From Williamsia faeni (GTDB lineage Bacteria; Actinomycetota; Actinomycetes; Mycobacteriales; Mycobacteriaceae), in the NCBI GenBank assembly GCA_003202005.1, contig QJJF01000010.1, positions 1-64,000 on the forward strand: 64,000 bases of DNA, written 5' to 3'. Within the stretch, counting starts at the first letter, position 1; each line of letters opens with the position of its first letter. The position numbers were made by a program, and so were the translations under genes. The notes under the pieces were generated by a model. The model saw nothing but the letters and a program-made list of their open reading frames with translations. It was not told the origin of the DNA and did not search any database. This document shows positions 1 to 8,734 of this stretch, piece by piece.

Positions 1-90
1 CGGTCCCATTCCGAACCCGGAAGCTAAGCCTACCAGCGCCGATGGTACTGCACCCTAATCAGTGTGGGAGAGTAGGACACCGCCGAACAC
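1..90 (+). rRNA. rrf: 5S ribosomal RNA, 3' part
   Basis: The window opens inside a 5S rRNA gene. The conserved loop region (CCGAACCCGGAAGCTAAG), the run through GGTACTGCA and the 3' arm GTGGGAGAGTAGGACACCGC are all present; the 5' end lies before the window. It is followed at once by an intrinsic terminator, so this is the end of an rRNA operon. The exact 3' end is estimated from the family consensus. Confidence 0.93.
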
Positions 91-99
91 AATTTGCGG

Positions 100-146
100 A
101 TACCCCGTATTCACAGTCCCCTGGACTGCGAATACGGGGTATTTTG
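100..146 (+). terminator. Intrinsic terminator of the rRNA operon
   Basis: A long hairpin pairs ATACCCCGTATTC with GAATACGGGGTAT, with a further CAGTCC/GGACTG stem inside, and is followed by TTTT. It sits about 10 bases after the 5S rRNA and is the expected rRNA operon terminator. Confidence 0.9.
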
Positions 147-295
147 CTATCCCCAACATTTTCGTTACGCACAGCACCCGCGAAGGGGAATACGCCCTCG
201 CCGGCTCCATCCGGGGACGATATTTGCCGTCGGATCGTTGGCAGAATAGGGTGCGGGGAGACCAGGATGACTACAAGGGGAAATGGCGGGGCTTA

Positions 296-1012
296 ATGCG
301 GCGAATGTTGGCAATCGTGACCGGATTGATTGCGTTGATCGGGGTGTCCGGTATGACCGCCACAACCGCGAACGCAGCTCCGTCGGTAGGTCTCGGCGGA
401 GGCGCCGGGATTGTCATCGCCGATAGCGCATTGTGCACGCTGACCACAATCGGCTACGACGGTGCCGGCCGGCTGGTGGGTCTCACCGCGGGTCATTGCG
501 GCGGTAGCGGCAGCACGGTCAAGGCCGAAAAGACGATGGGCTCGGGTGTCCTCGGTGTGATCAGGCAGTCCAACCGCACGTGGGACTACGCCGTCATAGA
601 GTTCGACAAGTCCAAGGTGACACCGCAGCGTAGCTACCGTGGCCTGACCATCTCCGGTCCCGGTCCCCGTCCTGTATTCGGCCAGACGGCTTGCAAGGCA
701 GGGCGCACCACTGGCACCACGTGCGGCATCGTCTGGGGCGACGATCCTCAGGTACCGACGTTCACACTCAGCCAGGTGTGCTCCAACCACGGCGACTCCG
801 GCGCGCCAATCGTGGTCGGGGACAAGGTCGTCGGCCTACTCAATGGTGGCCGCATCATCCAGAACCTCGGCGGGACCGGCCTCGACATCGACGTGCCCTG
901 CACCGATCCGAACATCCCGATCCACAACCCCACCATCAGCACGCCGATGACGTCGATCTTGGCCGACCTGAACGGCCGGAACACAGTCGGCAGCGGTTTC
1001 CGGGCGGTCTGA
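296..1012 (+). CDS. Secreted trypsin-like (S1 family) serine protease
   Basis: Extracellular serine endopeptidase of the chymotrypsin fold, 238 residues from ATG 296. An N-terminal signal peptide (MRRMLAIV, a hydrophobic core, then TTANAA) is probably cut near residue 28. The catalytic triad is visible as His in LTAGHCGG, Asp in DYAVIEF and Ser in HGDSGAPIV. Cysteine pairs around the His and Ser motifs suggest disulfides, as usual for exported S1 proteases. No long pro-domain is apparent. The reading frame stays open upstream to base 62, but the residues before 296 do not look like a signal peptide, so ATG 296 is preferred; GGCGGGG upstream could serve as ribosome binding site. The natural substrate cannot be told from sequence. 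Confidence 0.85.
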   Translation: MRRMLAIVTGLIALIGVSGMTATTANAAPSVGLGGGAGIVIADSALCTLTTIGYDGAGRLVGLTAGHCGGSGSTVKAEKTMGSGVLGVIRQSNRTWDYAVIEFDKSKVTPQRSYRGLTISGPGPRPVFGQTACKAGRTTGTTCGIVWGDDPQVPTFTLSQVCSNHGDSGAPIVVGDKVVGLLNGGRIIQNLGGTGLDIDVPCTDPNIPIHNPTISTPMTSILADLNGRNTVGSGFRAV

Positions 1013-1014
1013 CC

Positions 1015-1749
1015 TCAGGTCCGCTTCACGATGGCGGCGATGCCGGCGATGACCAGTGCGATGCCGCCGACGAGGGTCAGCCACAAACCGATGCCCACTT
1101 CGAGCCCGGAGCCTGGGTCGTCGGTGATATCGGTGATGTCGATGACCGACGCACCAATGATCAACAGGCCCATCACGACTGCGACTATTCCGGCGACGAG
1201 GTGCAGTGCGGAGCGTTTTGCGATCGCGGCGGATACGACACCGAACGCTCCGGCGATCACAGCGAGTATCAGGGTGACCAGGCCATCCTTGGCCCCAAAC
1301 TCCGAGTCACCGAGTCCGTTGACGCTGATGGGACCCCACGTCATCCAAGGTAGGAATGCCGAGAAGGCAACGAGCGCTGCGAACCCCGCGATCACCCAGC
1401 CGATGATTCTGACCGCGGAAGAAACCGGTCCGGCCGGTTCGGCGTGGGGCGCAGAGTATTGCGGTTGCTGGCCGTATGGAGGTTGCTGACCGTACTGGGG
1501 TTGTTGTGTGCCATAGGGGTTTTGGCCATAGGGAGACTGAGTCGGTCGTGGCTGCTGGCCGTACTGCTGTCCCGGACCGGGCTGCGGGGGTCCACCGTAC
1601 TGCGGGGGTGGCGTGCCGTAGGACTGCTGCGGGGGCGGGCCGCCGTATTGACCTGGACTCGCGGGCGGTGGGGTTGCCGGTGGCGGCGTCGAAGTGGGGC
1701 TGACGCGAGTCTGATCGTAGGGGTCGGGCTGGCCGGGAGCGTGTGTCAT
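1015..1749 (-). CDS. Proline/glutamine-rich tetra-spanning membrane protein
   Basis: A 244-residue protein of unknown function. The first ~110 residues are low complexity (repeats of the PPQYGG, YGQQPQ and PYGTQQ kind), probably a disordered cytoplasmic tail. Four hydrophobic segments follow (around VIAGFAALVAFSAFLPW, LILAVIAGAFGVVSAAI, LVAGIVAVVMGLLIIG and LWLTLVGGIALVIAGI). This layout is common among actinobacterial envelope proteins but does not define a job. ATG 1749 is chosen because AAAAGG lies about 10 bases upstream; the open frame extends to 1815. It converges with the S1 protease, whose stop is 2 bases away. Confidence 0.72.
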   Translation of the reverse strand: MTHAPGQPDPYDQTRVSPTSTPPPATPPPASPGQYGGPPPQQSYGTPPPQYGGPPQPGPGQQYGQQPRPTQSPYGQNPYGTQQPQYGQQPPYGQQPQYSAPHAEPAGPVSSAVRIIGWVIAGFAALVAFSAFLPWMTWGPISVNGLGDSEFGAKDGLVTLILAVIAGAFGVVSAAIAKRSALHLVAGIVAVVMGLLIIGASVIDITDITDDPGSGLEVGIGLWLTLVGGIALVIAGIAAIVKRT

Positions 1750-1878
1750 TGGCTTTACCTTTTTCGGCTGATCGGATTCCTCACGGTAAACCCGTTCGGG
1801 CTTCCAGAACACCATTTACTACGCCGATCGGGTGACATCAGATCTGCATTTCATGCGGCTGACCGACAGCCGGGAACA

Positions 1879-4233
1879 TCAGCCGGTCACCGCGTGGGGG
1901 GAGTCGGAAGCCTCGCCGCGAGCAGGCAGTTCTCTCAGGATGAGATTCAATACGCGGATCGCACCGGCCTTGTCGAGGGGATCGTTGCCGTTTCCGCATT
2001 TGGGTGACTGCACACACGACGGACACCCGGACTCACAACCACAGTGCGACACAGCATCTCGCGTTGCACGGATCCAGATGTCGAAAGCCTCGTGACCCCG
2101 ATCGGCAAACCCGGCACCACCTGGATAGCCGTCGTAGACGAACACCGTCGGCAGACCGGTATCGGGGTGGAGGTTGGTCGACAGCCCGCCGATGTCCCAG
2201 CGGTCGCAGGTTGCGACGAGCGGAAGCAGGCCGATGGCGGCGTGCTCGGCGGCGTGCAAGGCGCCGGGGAACATGCCGACGGTGACGCCGGCGGCCTCGA
2301 GTGCTTCGGGATCGAGCGTGTACATCACAGCCCGGGTGGAGAGTGTCTGCGCCGGCATGTCCAACTCAACCGAATCGAGGATCTCTCCGCTGAGCAGCTT
2401 GCGGAGATACCCGACGACTTGGTGGGTCACATCCACCCTGACCAGGGCCACGGTGAGCGGCCCGAAGGTGTTGGTCTCCATCACATCGGTGATCTCGACC
2501 AGCGTGGTCTCCCGGGCGCTGGTGGTCCAGTCGGGTTCCTCCGGGTGGACGAGTGCAAGGCCGTCCTCGAGGTCGAGTTCATCGACCACGTAACTCTCAC
2601 CTCGATGGATGTGGACTGCCCCGGGATGCACGGTTGACATCGCCCGACCCGTGTCGACGGTCCCGAGCAATTGGGCGGTGGTCTCGTCGACGATCATCAC
2701 CTGTCCGCCGATACCTCCGCGGATGTCGACGTCGGCATGTGGTTCGACGCCGGGTGCGACGTACCAGCCGGCCTTCCGGTGTCGGATGAGTCCCTGTGCG
2801 GCCATGTCTTCGAGCAGTTCACGTGCACCGAAAGCGTCGACCTCGGATTCCTTGAGTGGCAATTCTGCTGCCGCGCACAGTAATTGCGGACCGAGGACAT
2901 ACGGGTTCGTCGGGTCGGTGACGGTGGCCTCAACGGGCTTGTCCAATAAGGCTTCCGGGTGATTGACAAGGTAGGTGTCGAGGGGGTCGTCGCGGGCGAC
3001 GAGTACCACCAGCGAGCCCTCGCCCCGACGACCCGCCCGGCCGGCCTGCTGCCAGAACGAGGCGATAGTGCCCGGAAATCCGGCCACCACAATGGCATCG
3101 AGCCCACTGATGTCCACGCCGAGCTCCAGCGCATTGGTGGTGGCGACACCGAGAAGCTTTCCGTCGGCGAGATCGCGTTCGAGTGCTCGCCGATCATCGG
3201 CGAGGTAGCCCGCGCGATAGGCGGCGACGCGTGGCGCCAACTCCGGGTCCACCTGTTCGAGAATGCGTTTGGCTGACAACGCGGTGAGTTCGACGCCGCG
3301 CCGGCTGCGAACAAAACAGAGCGTCCGCGCGCCTTCGAGAACGAGATCGGCGAGAATGCGAGCGGCTTCGGCCCCGGCCTGACGGCGGACCGGTGCCCCG
3401 TGTTCGCCGGTGATTTCGGGGATGAAGGCGGGCTCCCACAATGCCACCGTGCGGGCGCCGTGCGGTGAACCGTCTTCGGTGATCTCGGCGCATTCGGCCC
3501 CGATCATTCGGCTCATCGCTGCGCCCGGGCTTCCGGACGTTGCGCTCGCCCCGATCACCACCGGGTTCGCCCCGGCGGCACGGGCGATTCGCAGGAGACG
3601 GCGGATGACCAGGGCGGTGTGTGAGCCGAATACTCCGCGGTAGTGGTGGCATTCATCGACGACGATGTATGCCAGACCTCTCATGAAATGTCGCCATCGG
3701 GCGTGGGAGGAGAGGATGCCGATGTGGAGCATATCCGGATTTGTGAATATCCAACGTGAATGTTCTCGTGCCCATTGACGGATGGCCGGTTCTGTGTCGC
3801 CGTCGTATGCGCAGGGTTGTAGGTGCAGGAACTCTTTACGTCCGGCCAGTAACGAACTCACCGAACGCAACTGGTCAGAGCCCAGTGCCTTGGTGGGGGA
3901 GAGATAGAGGGCCGTGGCCCGTGGATCGTCCATCAGGCGCGTGAGGATGGGGACCTGGTACGCAAGGGATTTACCGGATGCGGTGCCGGTTGCAAGCACC
4001 ACATGACGGCCCGCATGAGCATGTTCGGCGGCAGCCACCTGATGGGACCACGGCTTGCTGACGCCGGAATCGGACAATGCCTCGCGTACGGGATTTCCGA
4101 CCCAATCCGGCCAGTCTGTGAAACTGGCTGTCCGGCTGGGAATTAGGGACTTGTGGGTCAGGGGTGATTCGTCGGGATCGACACCCGCCAGGGTGCGGGC
4201 GAGCAGTTCGGAGCCGAAGTCAGAGCTACTCAT
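1879..4233 (-). CDS. DEAD/DEAH-box helicase with C-terminal DUF1998-type cysteine cluster (MrfA/YprA-like, Rv3649-type)
   Basis: Superfamily 2 ATP-dependent helicase, 784 residues. Visible motifs are the Q-motif region (WSHQVAAAEHA), Walker A (ATGTASGKS), the DEAH-like box VVDECHHY, motif III (GASATSGS) and the motif VI region (QQAGRAGRRGEG). The C terminus carries CGCESGCPSC followed by PKCGNGNDP, a four-cysteine metal site as in MrfA/YprA-type repair helicases. In M. tuberculosis the same gene (Rv3649) lies divergent from cspA, as here. MrfA of Bacillus is linked to mitomycin-damage repair; a repair role here is inferred from the family. Start at ATG 4233; the intergenic space to cspA is 304 bases. 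Confidence 0.88.
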   Translation of the reverse strand: MSSSDFGSELLARTLAGVDPDESPLTHKSLIPSRTASFTDWPDWVGNPVREALSDSGVSKPWSHQVAAAEHAHAGRHVVLATGTASGKSLAYQVPILTRLMDDPRATALYLSPTKALGSDQLRSVSSLLAGRKEFLHLQPCAYDGDTEPAIRQWAREHSRWIFTNPDMLHIGILSSHARWRHFMRGLAYIVVDECHHYRGVFGSHTALVIRRLLRIARAAGANPVVIGASATSGSPGAAMSRMIGAECAEITEDGSPHGARTVALWEPAFIPEITGEHGAPVRRQAGAEAARILADLVLEGARTLCFVRSRRGVELTALSAKRILEQVDPELAPRVAAYRAGYLADDRRALERDLADGKLLGVATTNALELGVDISGLDAIVVAGFPGTIASFWQQAGRAGRRGEGSLVVLVARDDPLDTYLVNHPEALLDKPVEATVTDPTNPYVLGPQLLCAAAELPLKESEVDAFGARELLEDMAAQGLIRHRKAGWYVAPGVEPHADVDIRGGIGGQVMIVDETTAQLLGTVDTGRAMSTVHPGAVHIHRGESYVVDELDLEDGLALVHPEEPDWTTSARETTLVEITDVMETNTFGPLTVALVRVDVTHQVVGYLRKLLSGEILDSVELDMPAQTLSTRAVMYTLDPEALEAAGVTVGMFPGALHAAEHAAIGLLPLVATCDRWDIGGLSTNLHPDTGLPTVFVYDGYPGGAGFADRGHEAFDIWIRATRDAVSHCGCESGCPSCVQSPKCGNGNDPLDKAGAIRVLNLILRELPARGEASDSPHAVTG

Positions 4234-4537
4234 TGATCCAGTTCATCACGCCGTAATATTACCTACTGTGAAGTGCTGATTGCGTAGTCGGCCATGTTTT
4301 GAATCAGTTTGACTTCCTGACTGTTGTGCACGCCGAGAACATGATTCACTTGTTCTGGTCGCAGCTTCTGGGGGCGGTTCAAGTATTGGCCAGTCTCTTG
4401 GGATCGTGTTGCGAGCGTGGTACTGAAGGTCAGTGTGCGGGGGCACCCGTAAACGGCGCCAGTAGGTATGGCGGTCGGAACCGGCCCGGCGTGGGTAACT
4501 CCCCGTCGTATCCGGTGAAAGTAAAGGAATACAAAGA
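4234..4537. other. Divergent intergenic region between helicase and cspA
   Basis: No gene was seen. Near the helicase start is the palindrome GTAATATTAC at 4253-4262, in a locally AT-rich stretch that could hold its promoter or an operator. The cspA side has AAAGGA at 4523-4528, ten bases before the start codon. A long cspA leader is plausible by analogy with other cold-shock genes, but no thermosensor structure could be demonstrated by eye. Confidence 0.5.
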
Positions 4538-4741
4538 ATGGCACAGGGAACTGTGAAGTGGTTCAACGCGGAAAAGGGCTTCGGCTTCATTGCGCCTGAT
4601 GACGGACCCGACGATGTGTTTGTCCACTACTCCGAGATCCAGGGATCCGGTTTCCGCACTCTCGAGGAGAACCAGCGGGTCGAGTTCGAGGTCGGTCAGG
4701 GAACAAAAGGTCCGCAGGCCACCGGTGTTCGAGGACTGTAG
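4538..4741 (+). CDS. cspA: Cold-shock protein CspA
   Basis: A 67-residue cold-shock domain protein binding single-stranded RNA/DNA as a nucleic-acid chaperone. It has the standard start [21 protein letters not shown]1 (KGFGFIAPD) and RNP2 (DVFVHYSEI), and ends in the typical [10 protein letters not shown]. Its length is normal for the family. AAAGGA at 4523-4528 is the ribosome binding site. Its position between the helicase and the Rv3647c/topA genes matches M. tuberculosis cspA (Rv3648c). Confidence 0.97.
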   Translation: MAQGTVKWFNAEKGFGFIAPDDGPDDVFVHYSEIQGSGFRTLEENQRVEFEVGQGTKGPQATGVRGL

Positions 4742-4865
4742 GGACACCTTCCCATAGGAATCGCCCATCGAGGGCACTCCATCGAGGACCTTCGCGCCAC
4801 GCGAAGTACCTCAAAAGTTCAATCCGGCACCGCAATCTGGTGCTCGGCGTCTTACCCCCGATGTC

Positions 4866-5501
4866 GTGACCATGGCATCGGGGGTGAGTCGTTTTCGGCA
4901 GAAAATACCGTACGGTTCAAAGGTGGGCCAGCTGTCGATGTTCTCTGCGGAGACCGACGAGCCGTCGATTGACGATCTCGCCGGGGTCTTGGCGACCACC
5001 GGACAGATTGCAGTGAGTACGCAGGGTGCCCGTGTGTCGGTGGTTGTCGCCGACGATTGGCGCGCCCACGCTCTCGCCGAGGAGTTCGAGCGGTGCGGTG
5101 TTGCCGCGGAGGTCTCGCTCTCGCCCGAAGGTTCACCGCTCGTCGGAACTGCCACCACACCGGAGCTCGACGATCTCTATCGCGCCTGGACCAAGGGTGC
5201 GATCAAGACGACGCCCCCGAACTGGGTCCCGGGACCCCGTGCGCTGCGACTGTGGGTCATCGCGGCGGGCCGGCGCGATGCCGAGCGGTACGTACTGGGC
5301 CTTGATCCGCACGCTCCCGAATCGCACGGATCTCTCGCGACTGCGGTGATGCGAGCGGGGATCGCGCCGACCCTGGTCGGTACACGCGGTGCCAATCCGG
5401 CATTGCGTATCGCCGGGAAACGGCGTCTGTCGCGTTTGATCGAGTCGATCGGCGAACCACCGGACATTTCGGGCGCGGCGGCACACTGGCCATTCATTTG
5501 A
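4866..5501 (+). CDS. Conserved actinobacterial protein of unknown function (Rv3647c position)
   Basis: A 211-residue soluble protein between cspA and topA, the position of M. tuberculosis Rv3647c, so probably its ortholog; function unknown. No catalytic motif, signal peptide or membrane segment is evident. The middle holds a conserved-looking PNWVPGPRALRLWVIAAGRR and the C-terminal half is basic. The start is uncertain: GTG 4866, ATG 4872 or ATG 4938 (MFSAETDEP) are in frame and none has a strong ribosome binding site. The coding assignment rests on synteny, length and the absence of a better frame. Confidence 0.72.
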   Translation: MTMASGVSRFRQKIPYGSKVGQLSMFSAETDEPSIDDLAGVLATTGQIAVSTQGARVSVVVADDWRAHALAEEFERCGVAAEVSLSPEGSPLVGTATTPELDDLYRAWTKGAIKTTPPNWVPGPRALRLWVIAAGRRDAERYVLGLDPHAPESHGSLATAVMRAGIAPTLVGTRGANPALRIAGKRRLSRLIESIGEPPDISGAAAHWPFI

Positions 5502-5523
5502 GCAAATTTCCGGCGATTTGCTC
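5500..5523 (+). terminator. Hairpin at the end of the Rv3647c-like gene
   Basis: GAGCAAAT and ATTTGCTC form perfect 8-bp arms around an 8-base loop, overlapping the stop codon of the preceding gene. There is no T-run, so this may be a weak terminator or an mRNA 3' stabiliser rather than a strong intrinsic terminator. Confidence 0.45.
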
Positions 5524-5674
5524 TCTGAACTGCAGGTACGCACCGTTCAAAGGTGTGTTCCCGAACACCTGATCAGGCACTTCTCGGGTGCCAGGCGGCA
5601 TACTCGGATGCCACTACCGCTATACATAAGGTACAAACGGGCCAGAAGAACCATGAAAGGTGCAGGAAAATACG

Positions 5675-8656
5675 GTGGCGGATTCAGATACAGCAGCTCG
5701 CGGGACAGGTAAGGCAGTGCGCCGTCTCGTGATCGTGGAGTCCCCGACCAAGGCCCGCAAGATCGCGTCCTACCTCGGCTCCAACTACGTGGTGGAGTCC
5801 TCGCGCGGTCACATTCGTGACCTGCCGCGTGGCGCGGCCGATGTGCCCGCCAAATACAAGGGACAGCCGTGGGCCAGGCTCGGGGTGAATGTCGATGAGA
5901 ACTTCGAACCGCTGTACGTGGTCTCGCCGGACAAGAAGTCGACCGTCACCGAGCTGAAGGCCTTGTTGAAGGACGTCGACGAGCTCTACCTCGCGACAGA
6001 CGGTGACCGCGAGGGTGAGGCCATCGCGTGGCACCTGCTCGAAACGCTGAAGCCCAAGGTTCCGGTCAAGCGGATGGTCTTCCACGAGATCACCGAATCG
6101 GCCATCCGTGCTGCCGCCGAAAATCCGCGTGACCTGGACGAAGACCTTGTCGATGCGCAGGAGACCCGTCGTATCCTCGACCGTCTGTACGGCTACGAGG
6201 TGTCCCCGGTCCTGTGGAAGAAGGTCATGCCGAAGCTGTCGGCCGGCCGTGTGCAGTCGGTGGCCACCCGCATCATCGTCGAGCGCGAACGCGAACGGAT
6301 GGCGTTCCGGTCGGCCGAGTACTGGGACATCGCCGCCACGCTGGACGCCGGAGAATCGGCGAAGCCGCGTAGTTTCGGGGCCCGACTGGTCAGTGTCGAC
6401 GGCGCCCGCGTCGCCAGTGGTCGTGATTTCGATTCGACCGGCGGCCTGAAGAAGGCCGATGTCACGATCCTGGACGAAGCCCGCGCGGTGGCGCTGGCCT
6501 CGGGTCTGCGGGGGGCGTCGATGTCGGTCGCCTCGGTGGAGGAGAAGCCCTACACCCGTAAGCCCTATGCGCCGTTCATGACCTCGACCCTGCAGCAGGA
6601 GGCCGGCCGCAAGCTGCGGTTCACCTCCGATCGCACCATGCGAGTGGCGCAGCGCCTGTACGAAAACGGCTACATCACCTACATGCGTACCGACTCGACC
6701 ACGCTGTCGGAGTCTGCGATCACTGCGGCGCGCAACCAGGCCCGGGACCTCTACGGTGCCGATTTCGTCCATCCGACGCCACGGCAGTACACCCGCAAGG
6801 TCAAGAACGCGCAGGAGGCGCACGAGGCCATCCGTCCGGCCGGTGAGTCGTTCCGGACGCCCGGCCAGGTCGCCTCGGCATTGCAGTCCGATGAGTTCAA
6901 GCTCTACGAACTGATCTGGCAGCGCACGGTCGCTTCGCAGATGGCCGACGCTCGCGGCACCACCATGAGCCTGCGGATCAGTGGCAACGCCAGCACCGGC
7001 GAAACCTGCACGTTCGCTGCGTCCGGTCGCACCATCACGTTCCCCGGATTCTTGTCGGCCTATGTCGAGACCGTCGACGAACAGGCCGGTGGCACCGCCG
7101 ACGACGCCGAGAGCCGTCTGCCGAATCTTGTTCAGGGACAGGCGCTCACCGCGACCGAGCTGAACCCCGATGGTCACACCACCAACCCGCCCGCGCGTTA
7201 CACCGAAGCTTCACTGGTGAAGACGTTGGAGGAGTTGGGAATTGGTCGCCCGTCGACGTACGCATCGATCATCGGCACCATCCAGGACCGTGGATACGTG
7301 CACAAGAAGGGGTCGGCCCTGGTGCCGTCCTGGATCGCGTTCGCGGTGGTCGGCCTGCTCGAGGCGTACTTCAAGCGTCTCGTCGACTACGACTTCACGG
7401 CCACCCTCGAAGATGATCTGGATCAGATCGCCCAGGGTGCCGAGAATCGCACAGATTGGTTGACCCGCTTCTACTTCGGGCAGGACGGCGCCGAAGGGCA
7501 GGCCGGTACCGGCCTGAAGAAGCTCGTCGGTGTGAACCTCGAAGAGATCGACGCGCGCGAGGTCAACTCGATCCGTTTGTTCGATGATGCCGAGGGCCGC
7601 CCGGTGTTCGTGCGGGTGGGTCGGTTCGGTCCGTACCTCGAACGCACCGTCACACCCGAGGGCGGTGGCGAGCCGGAGTCGCAGCGCGCCAACCTCCCCG
7701 ACGACATCACCCCGGACGAGCTGACCCTGGAGCTGGCCGAAAAGCTCTTCAGCACACCGCAAGAGGGCCGGGTGCTCGGTGTCGATCCGCTCTCCGGCAA
7801 TGAAATCGTCGCCAAGGAAGGGCGTTTCGGGCCGTACGTCACCGAGATTCTGCCGGACCCCGAAGACGACGGTGGCGAGGGCGGCACAGTGCCGGCCCTG
7901 ACCCCGCCGCCGGTACCCACTCCGCTCGACGACGGTGTCACACCGCTGGACGCACCCTCGGGCGACACGTTGACCGCCACCACGACCACGAAGGCCACGG
8001 CAAAGAAGACCGCCAAGAAGGCGGCCAAGAAAGCCGGACCCAAGCCGCGCACCGGGTCGCTGTTCAAGTCGATGGAAATCGGCACGGTCACCCTCGACGA
8101 TGCCCTCAAGTTGCTGTCGTTGCCACGGCTCGTCGGCAAAGACGAAGAGGGTCAGGAGATCACTTCGCAGAACGGTAGGTACGGGCCGTATCTCAAGCGC
8201 GGCACCGACTCCCGTTCACTGACGTCGGAAGACCAGATCTTCGACATCACCCTCGAAGAGGCACTCAAGATCTACTCCGAACCCAAGCGACGGGGTCGGG
8301 CCGCGGCCGCGCCGCCGTTGCGTGAGCTCGGTACCGATCCGGTCTCGGAGCAGCCGATGGTGATCAAGGACGGCCGTTTCGGTCCGTACGTCACCGACGG
8401 TGAGACCAACGCGAGCCTGCGCAAGGACGACGACGTTGCGTCGATCACCGACGAACGGGCATCGGAGTTGCTGGCGGACCGGCGAGCTCGTGGTCCGGCG
8501 AAGAAGGCTGCGAAGAAGGCTCCGGCAAAAAAGGCTGCAGCCAAAAAGGCGCCGGCCAAGAAGGCTGCAGCAAAGAAGACGGCGGCCAAGAAGGCCACGG
8601 CCAAAAAGACTGTCAGGAAGGCTCCGGCGAAAAAGGCTGCACCCGAGTCGGAATGA
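5675..8656 (+). CDS. topA: DNA topoisomerase I with lysine-rich C-terminal tail
   Basis: Type IA topoisomerase that relaxes negative supercoils, 993 residues from GTG 5675. The Toprim domain opens with RRLVIVESPTKARK and carries the acidic DGDREGEAIAWH. The active-site tyrosine lies in YITYMRTDST (Tyr336). The C-terminal half holds repeated topoisomerase C-terminal modules, each with a GRFGPY-like core (four seen), and ends in a Lys/Ala/Pro tail. There are no zinc-finger cysteines, as in mycobacterial TopA. GTG 5675 has AGGA seven bases upstream and gives the expected N terminus VADSDTAARG; another in-frame GTG is at 5660. Convergent with the adenylate cyclase gene. Confidence 0.97.
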   Translation: MADSDTAARGTGKAVRRLVIVESPTKARKIASYLGSNYVVESSRGHIRDLPRGAADVPAKYKGQPWARLGVNVDENFEPLYVVSPDKKSTVTELKALLKDVDELYLATDGDREGEAIAWHLLETLKPKVPVKRMVFHEITESAIRAAAENPRDLDEDLVDAQETRRILDRLYGYEVSPVLWKKVMPKLSAGRVQSVATRIIVERERERMAFRSAEYWDIAATLDAGESAKPRSFGARLVSVDGARVASGRDFDSTGGLKKADVTILDEARAVALASGLRGASMSVASVEEKPYTRKPYAPFMTSTLQQEAGRKLRFTSDRTMRVAQRLYENGYITYMRTDSTTLSESAITAARNQARDLYGADFVHPTPRQYTRKVKNAQEAHEAIRPAGESFRTPGQVASALQSDEFKLYELIWQRTVASQMADARGTTMSLRISGNASTGETCTFAASGRTITFPGFLSAYVETVDEQAGGTADDAESRLPNLVQGQALTATELNPDGHTTNPPARYTEASLVKTLEELGIGRPSTYASIIGTIQDRGYVHKKGSALVPSWIAFAVVGLLEAYFKRLVDYDFTATLEDDLDQIAQGAENRTDWLTRFYFGQDGAEGQAGTGLKKLVGVNLEEIDAREVNSIRLFDDAEGRPVFVRVGRFGPYLERTVTPEGGGEPESQRANLPDDITPDELTLELAEKLFSTPQEGRVLGVDPLSGNEIVAKEGRFGPYVTEILPDPEDDGGEGGTVPALTPPPVPTPLDDGVTPLDAPSGDTLTATTTTKATAKKTAKKAAKKAGPKPRTGSLFKSMEIGTVTLDDALKLLSLPRLVGKDEEGQEITSQNGRYGPYLKRGTDSRSLTSEDQIFDITLEEALKIYSEPKRRGRAAAAPPLRELGTDPVSEQPMVIKDGRFGPYVTDGETNASLRKDDDVASITDERASELLADRRARGPAKKAAKKAPAKKAAAKKAPAKKAAAKKTAAKKATAKKTVRKAPAKKAAPESE
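8494..8643 (+). repeat. Lys/Ala/Pro-rich coding repeats in the topA tail
   Basis: About fifteen degenerate copies of a 9-15 base unit encode AKKA, PAKKA and AAKKT blocks at the end of TopA. A shorter block of the same kind (TAKKTAKKAAKK) lies around 7990-8035. In mycobacterial topoisomerase I the basic tail aids DNA binding; that role is inferred here. Such repeats can change length between strains. Confidence 0.8.
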
Positions 8657-8662
8657 CGACAC

Positions 8663-8724
8663 GATCGTCCCGCTGGGGGCCTGCCGAGGGAACATTCCCT
8701 CGGCACCCTCCGGCCGGGACGATC
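8663..8724. terminator. Nested bidirectional terminator between topA and the cyclase gene
   Basis: An outer stem pairs GATCGTCCCG (8663-8672) with CGGGACGATC (8715-8724). An inner perfect 10-bp hairpin pairs TGCCGAGGGA (8682-8691) with TCCCTCGGCA (8696-8705). It lies between two convergent genes, fitting a shared bidirectional terminator, though without T-runs. Confidence 0.65.
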
Positions 8725-8734
8725 CTGGCGAGAT

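Noticed and set aside
5684-7177. 497-codon open frame on the minus strand opposite topA
   Set aside because: It is antisense to an unmistakable topoisomerase; long antisense frames are normal in high-GC DNA. No family motif was seen in the translation.
8494-8643. Short tandem repeats in topA as a possible CRISPR-like or VNTR array
   Set aside because: The units are degenerate and keep the reading frame, encoding the lysine-rich tail known from mycobacterial TopA.
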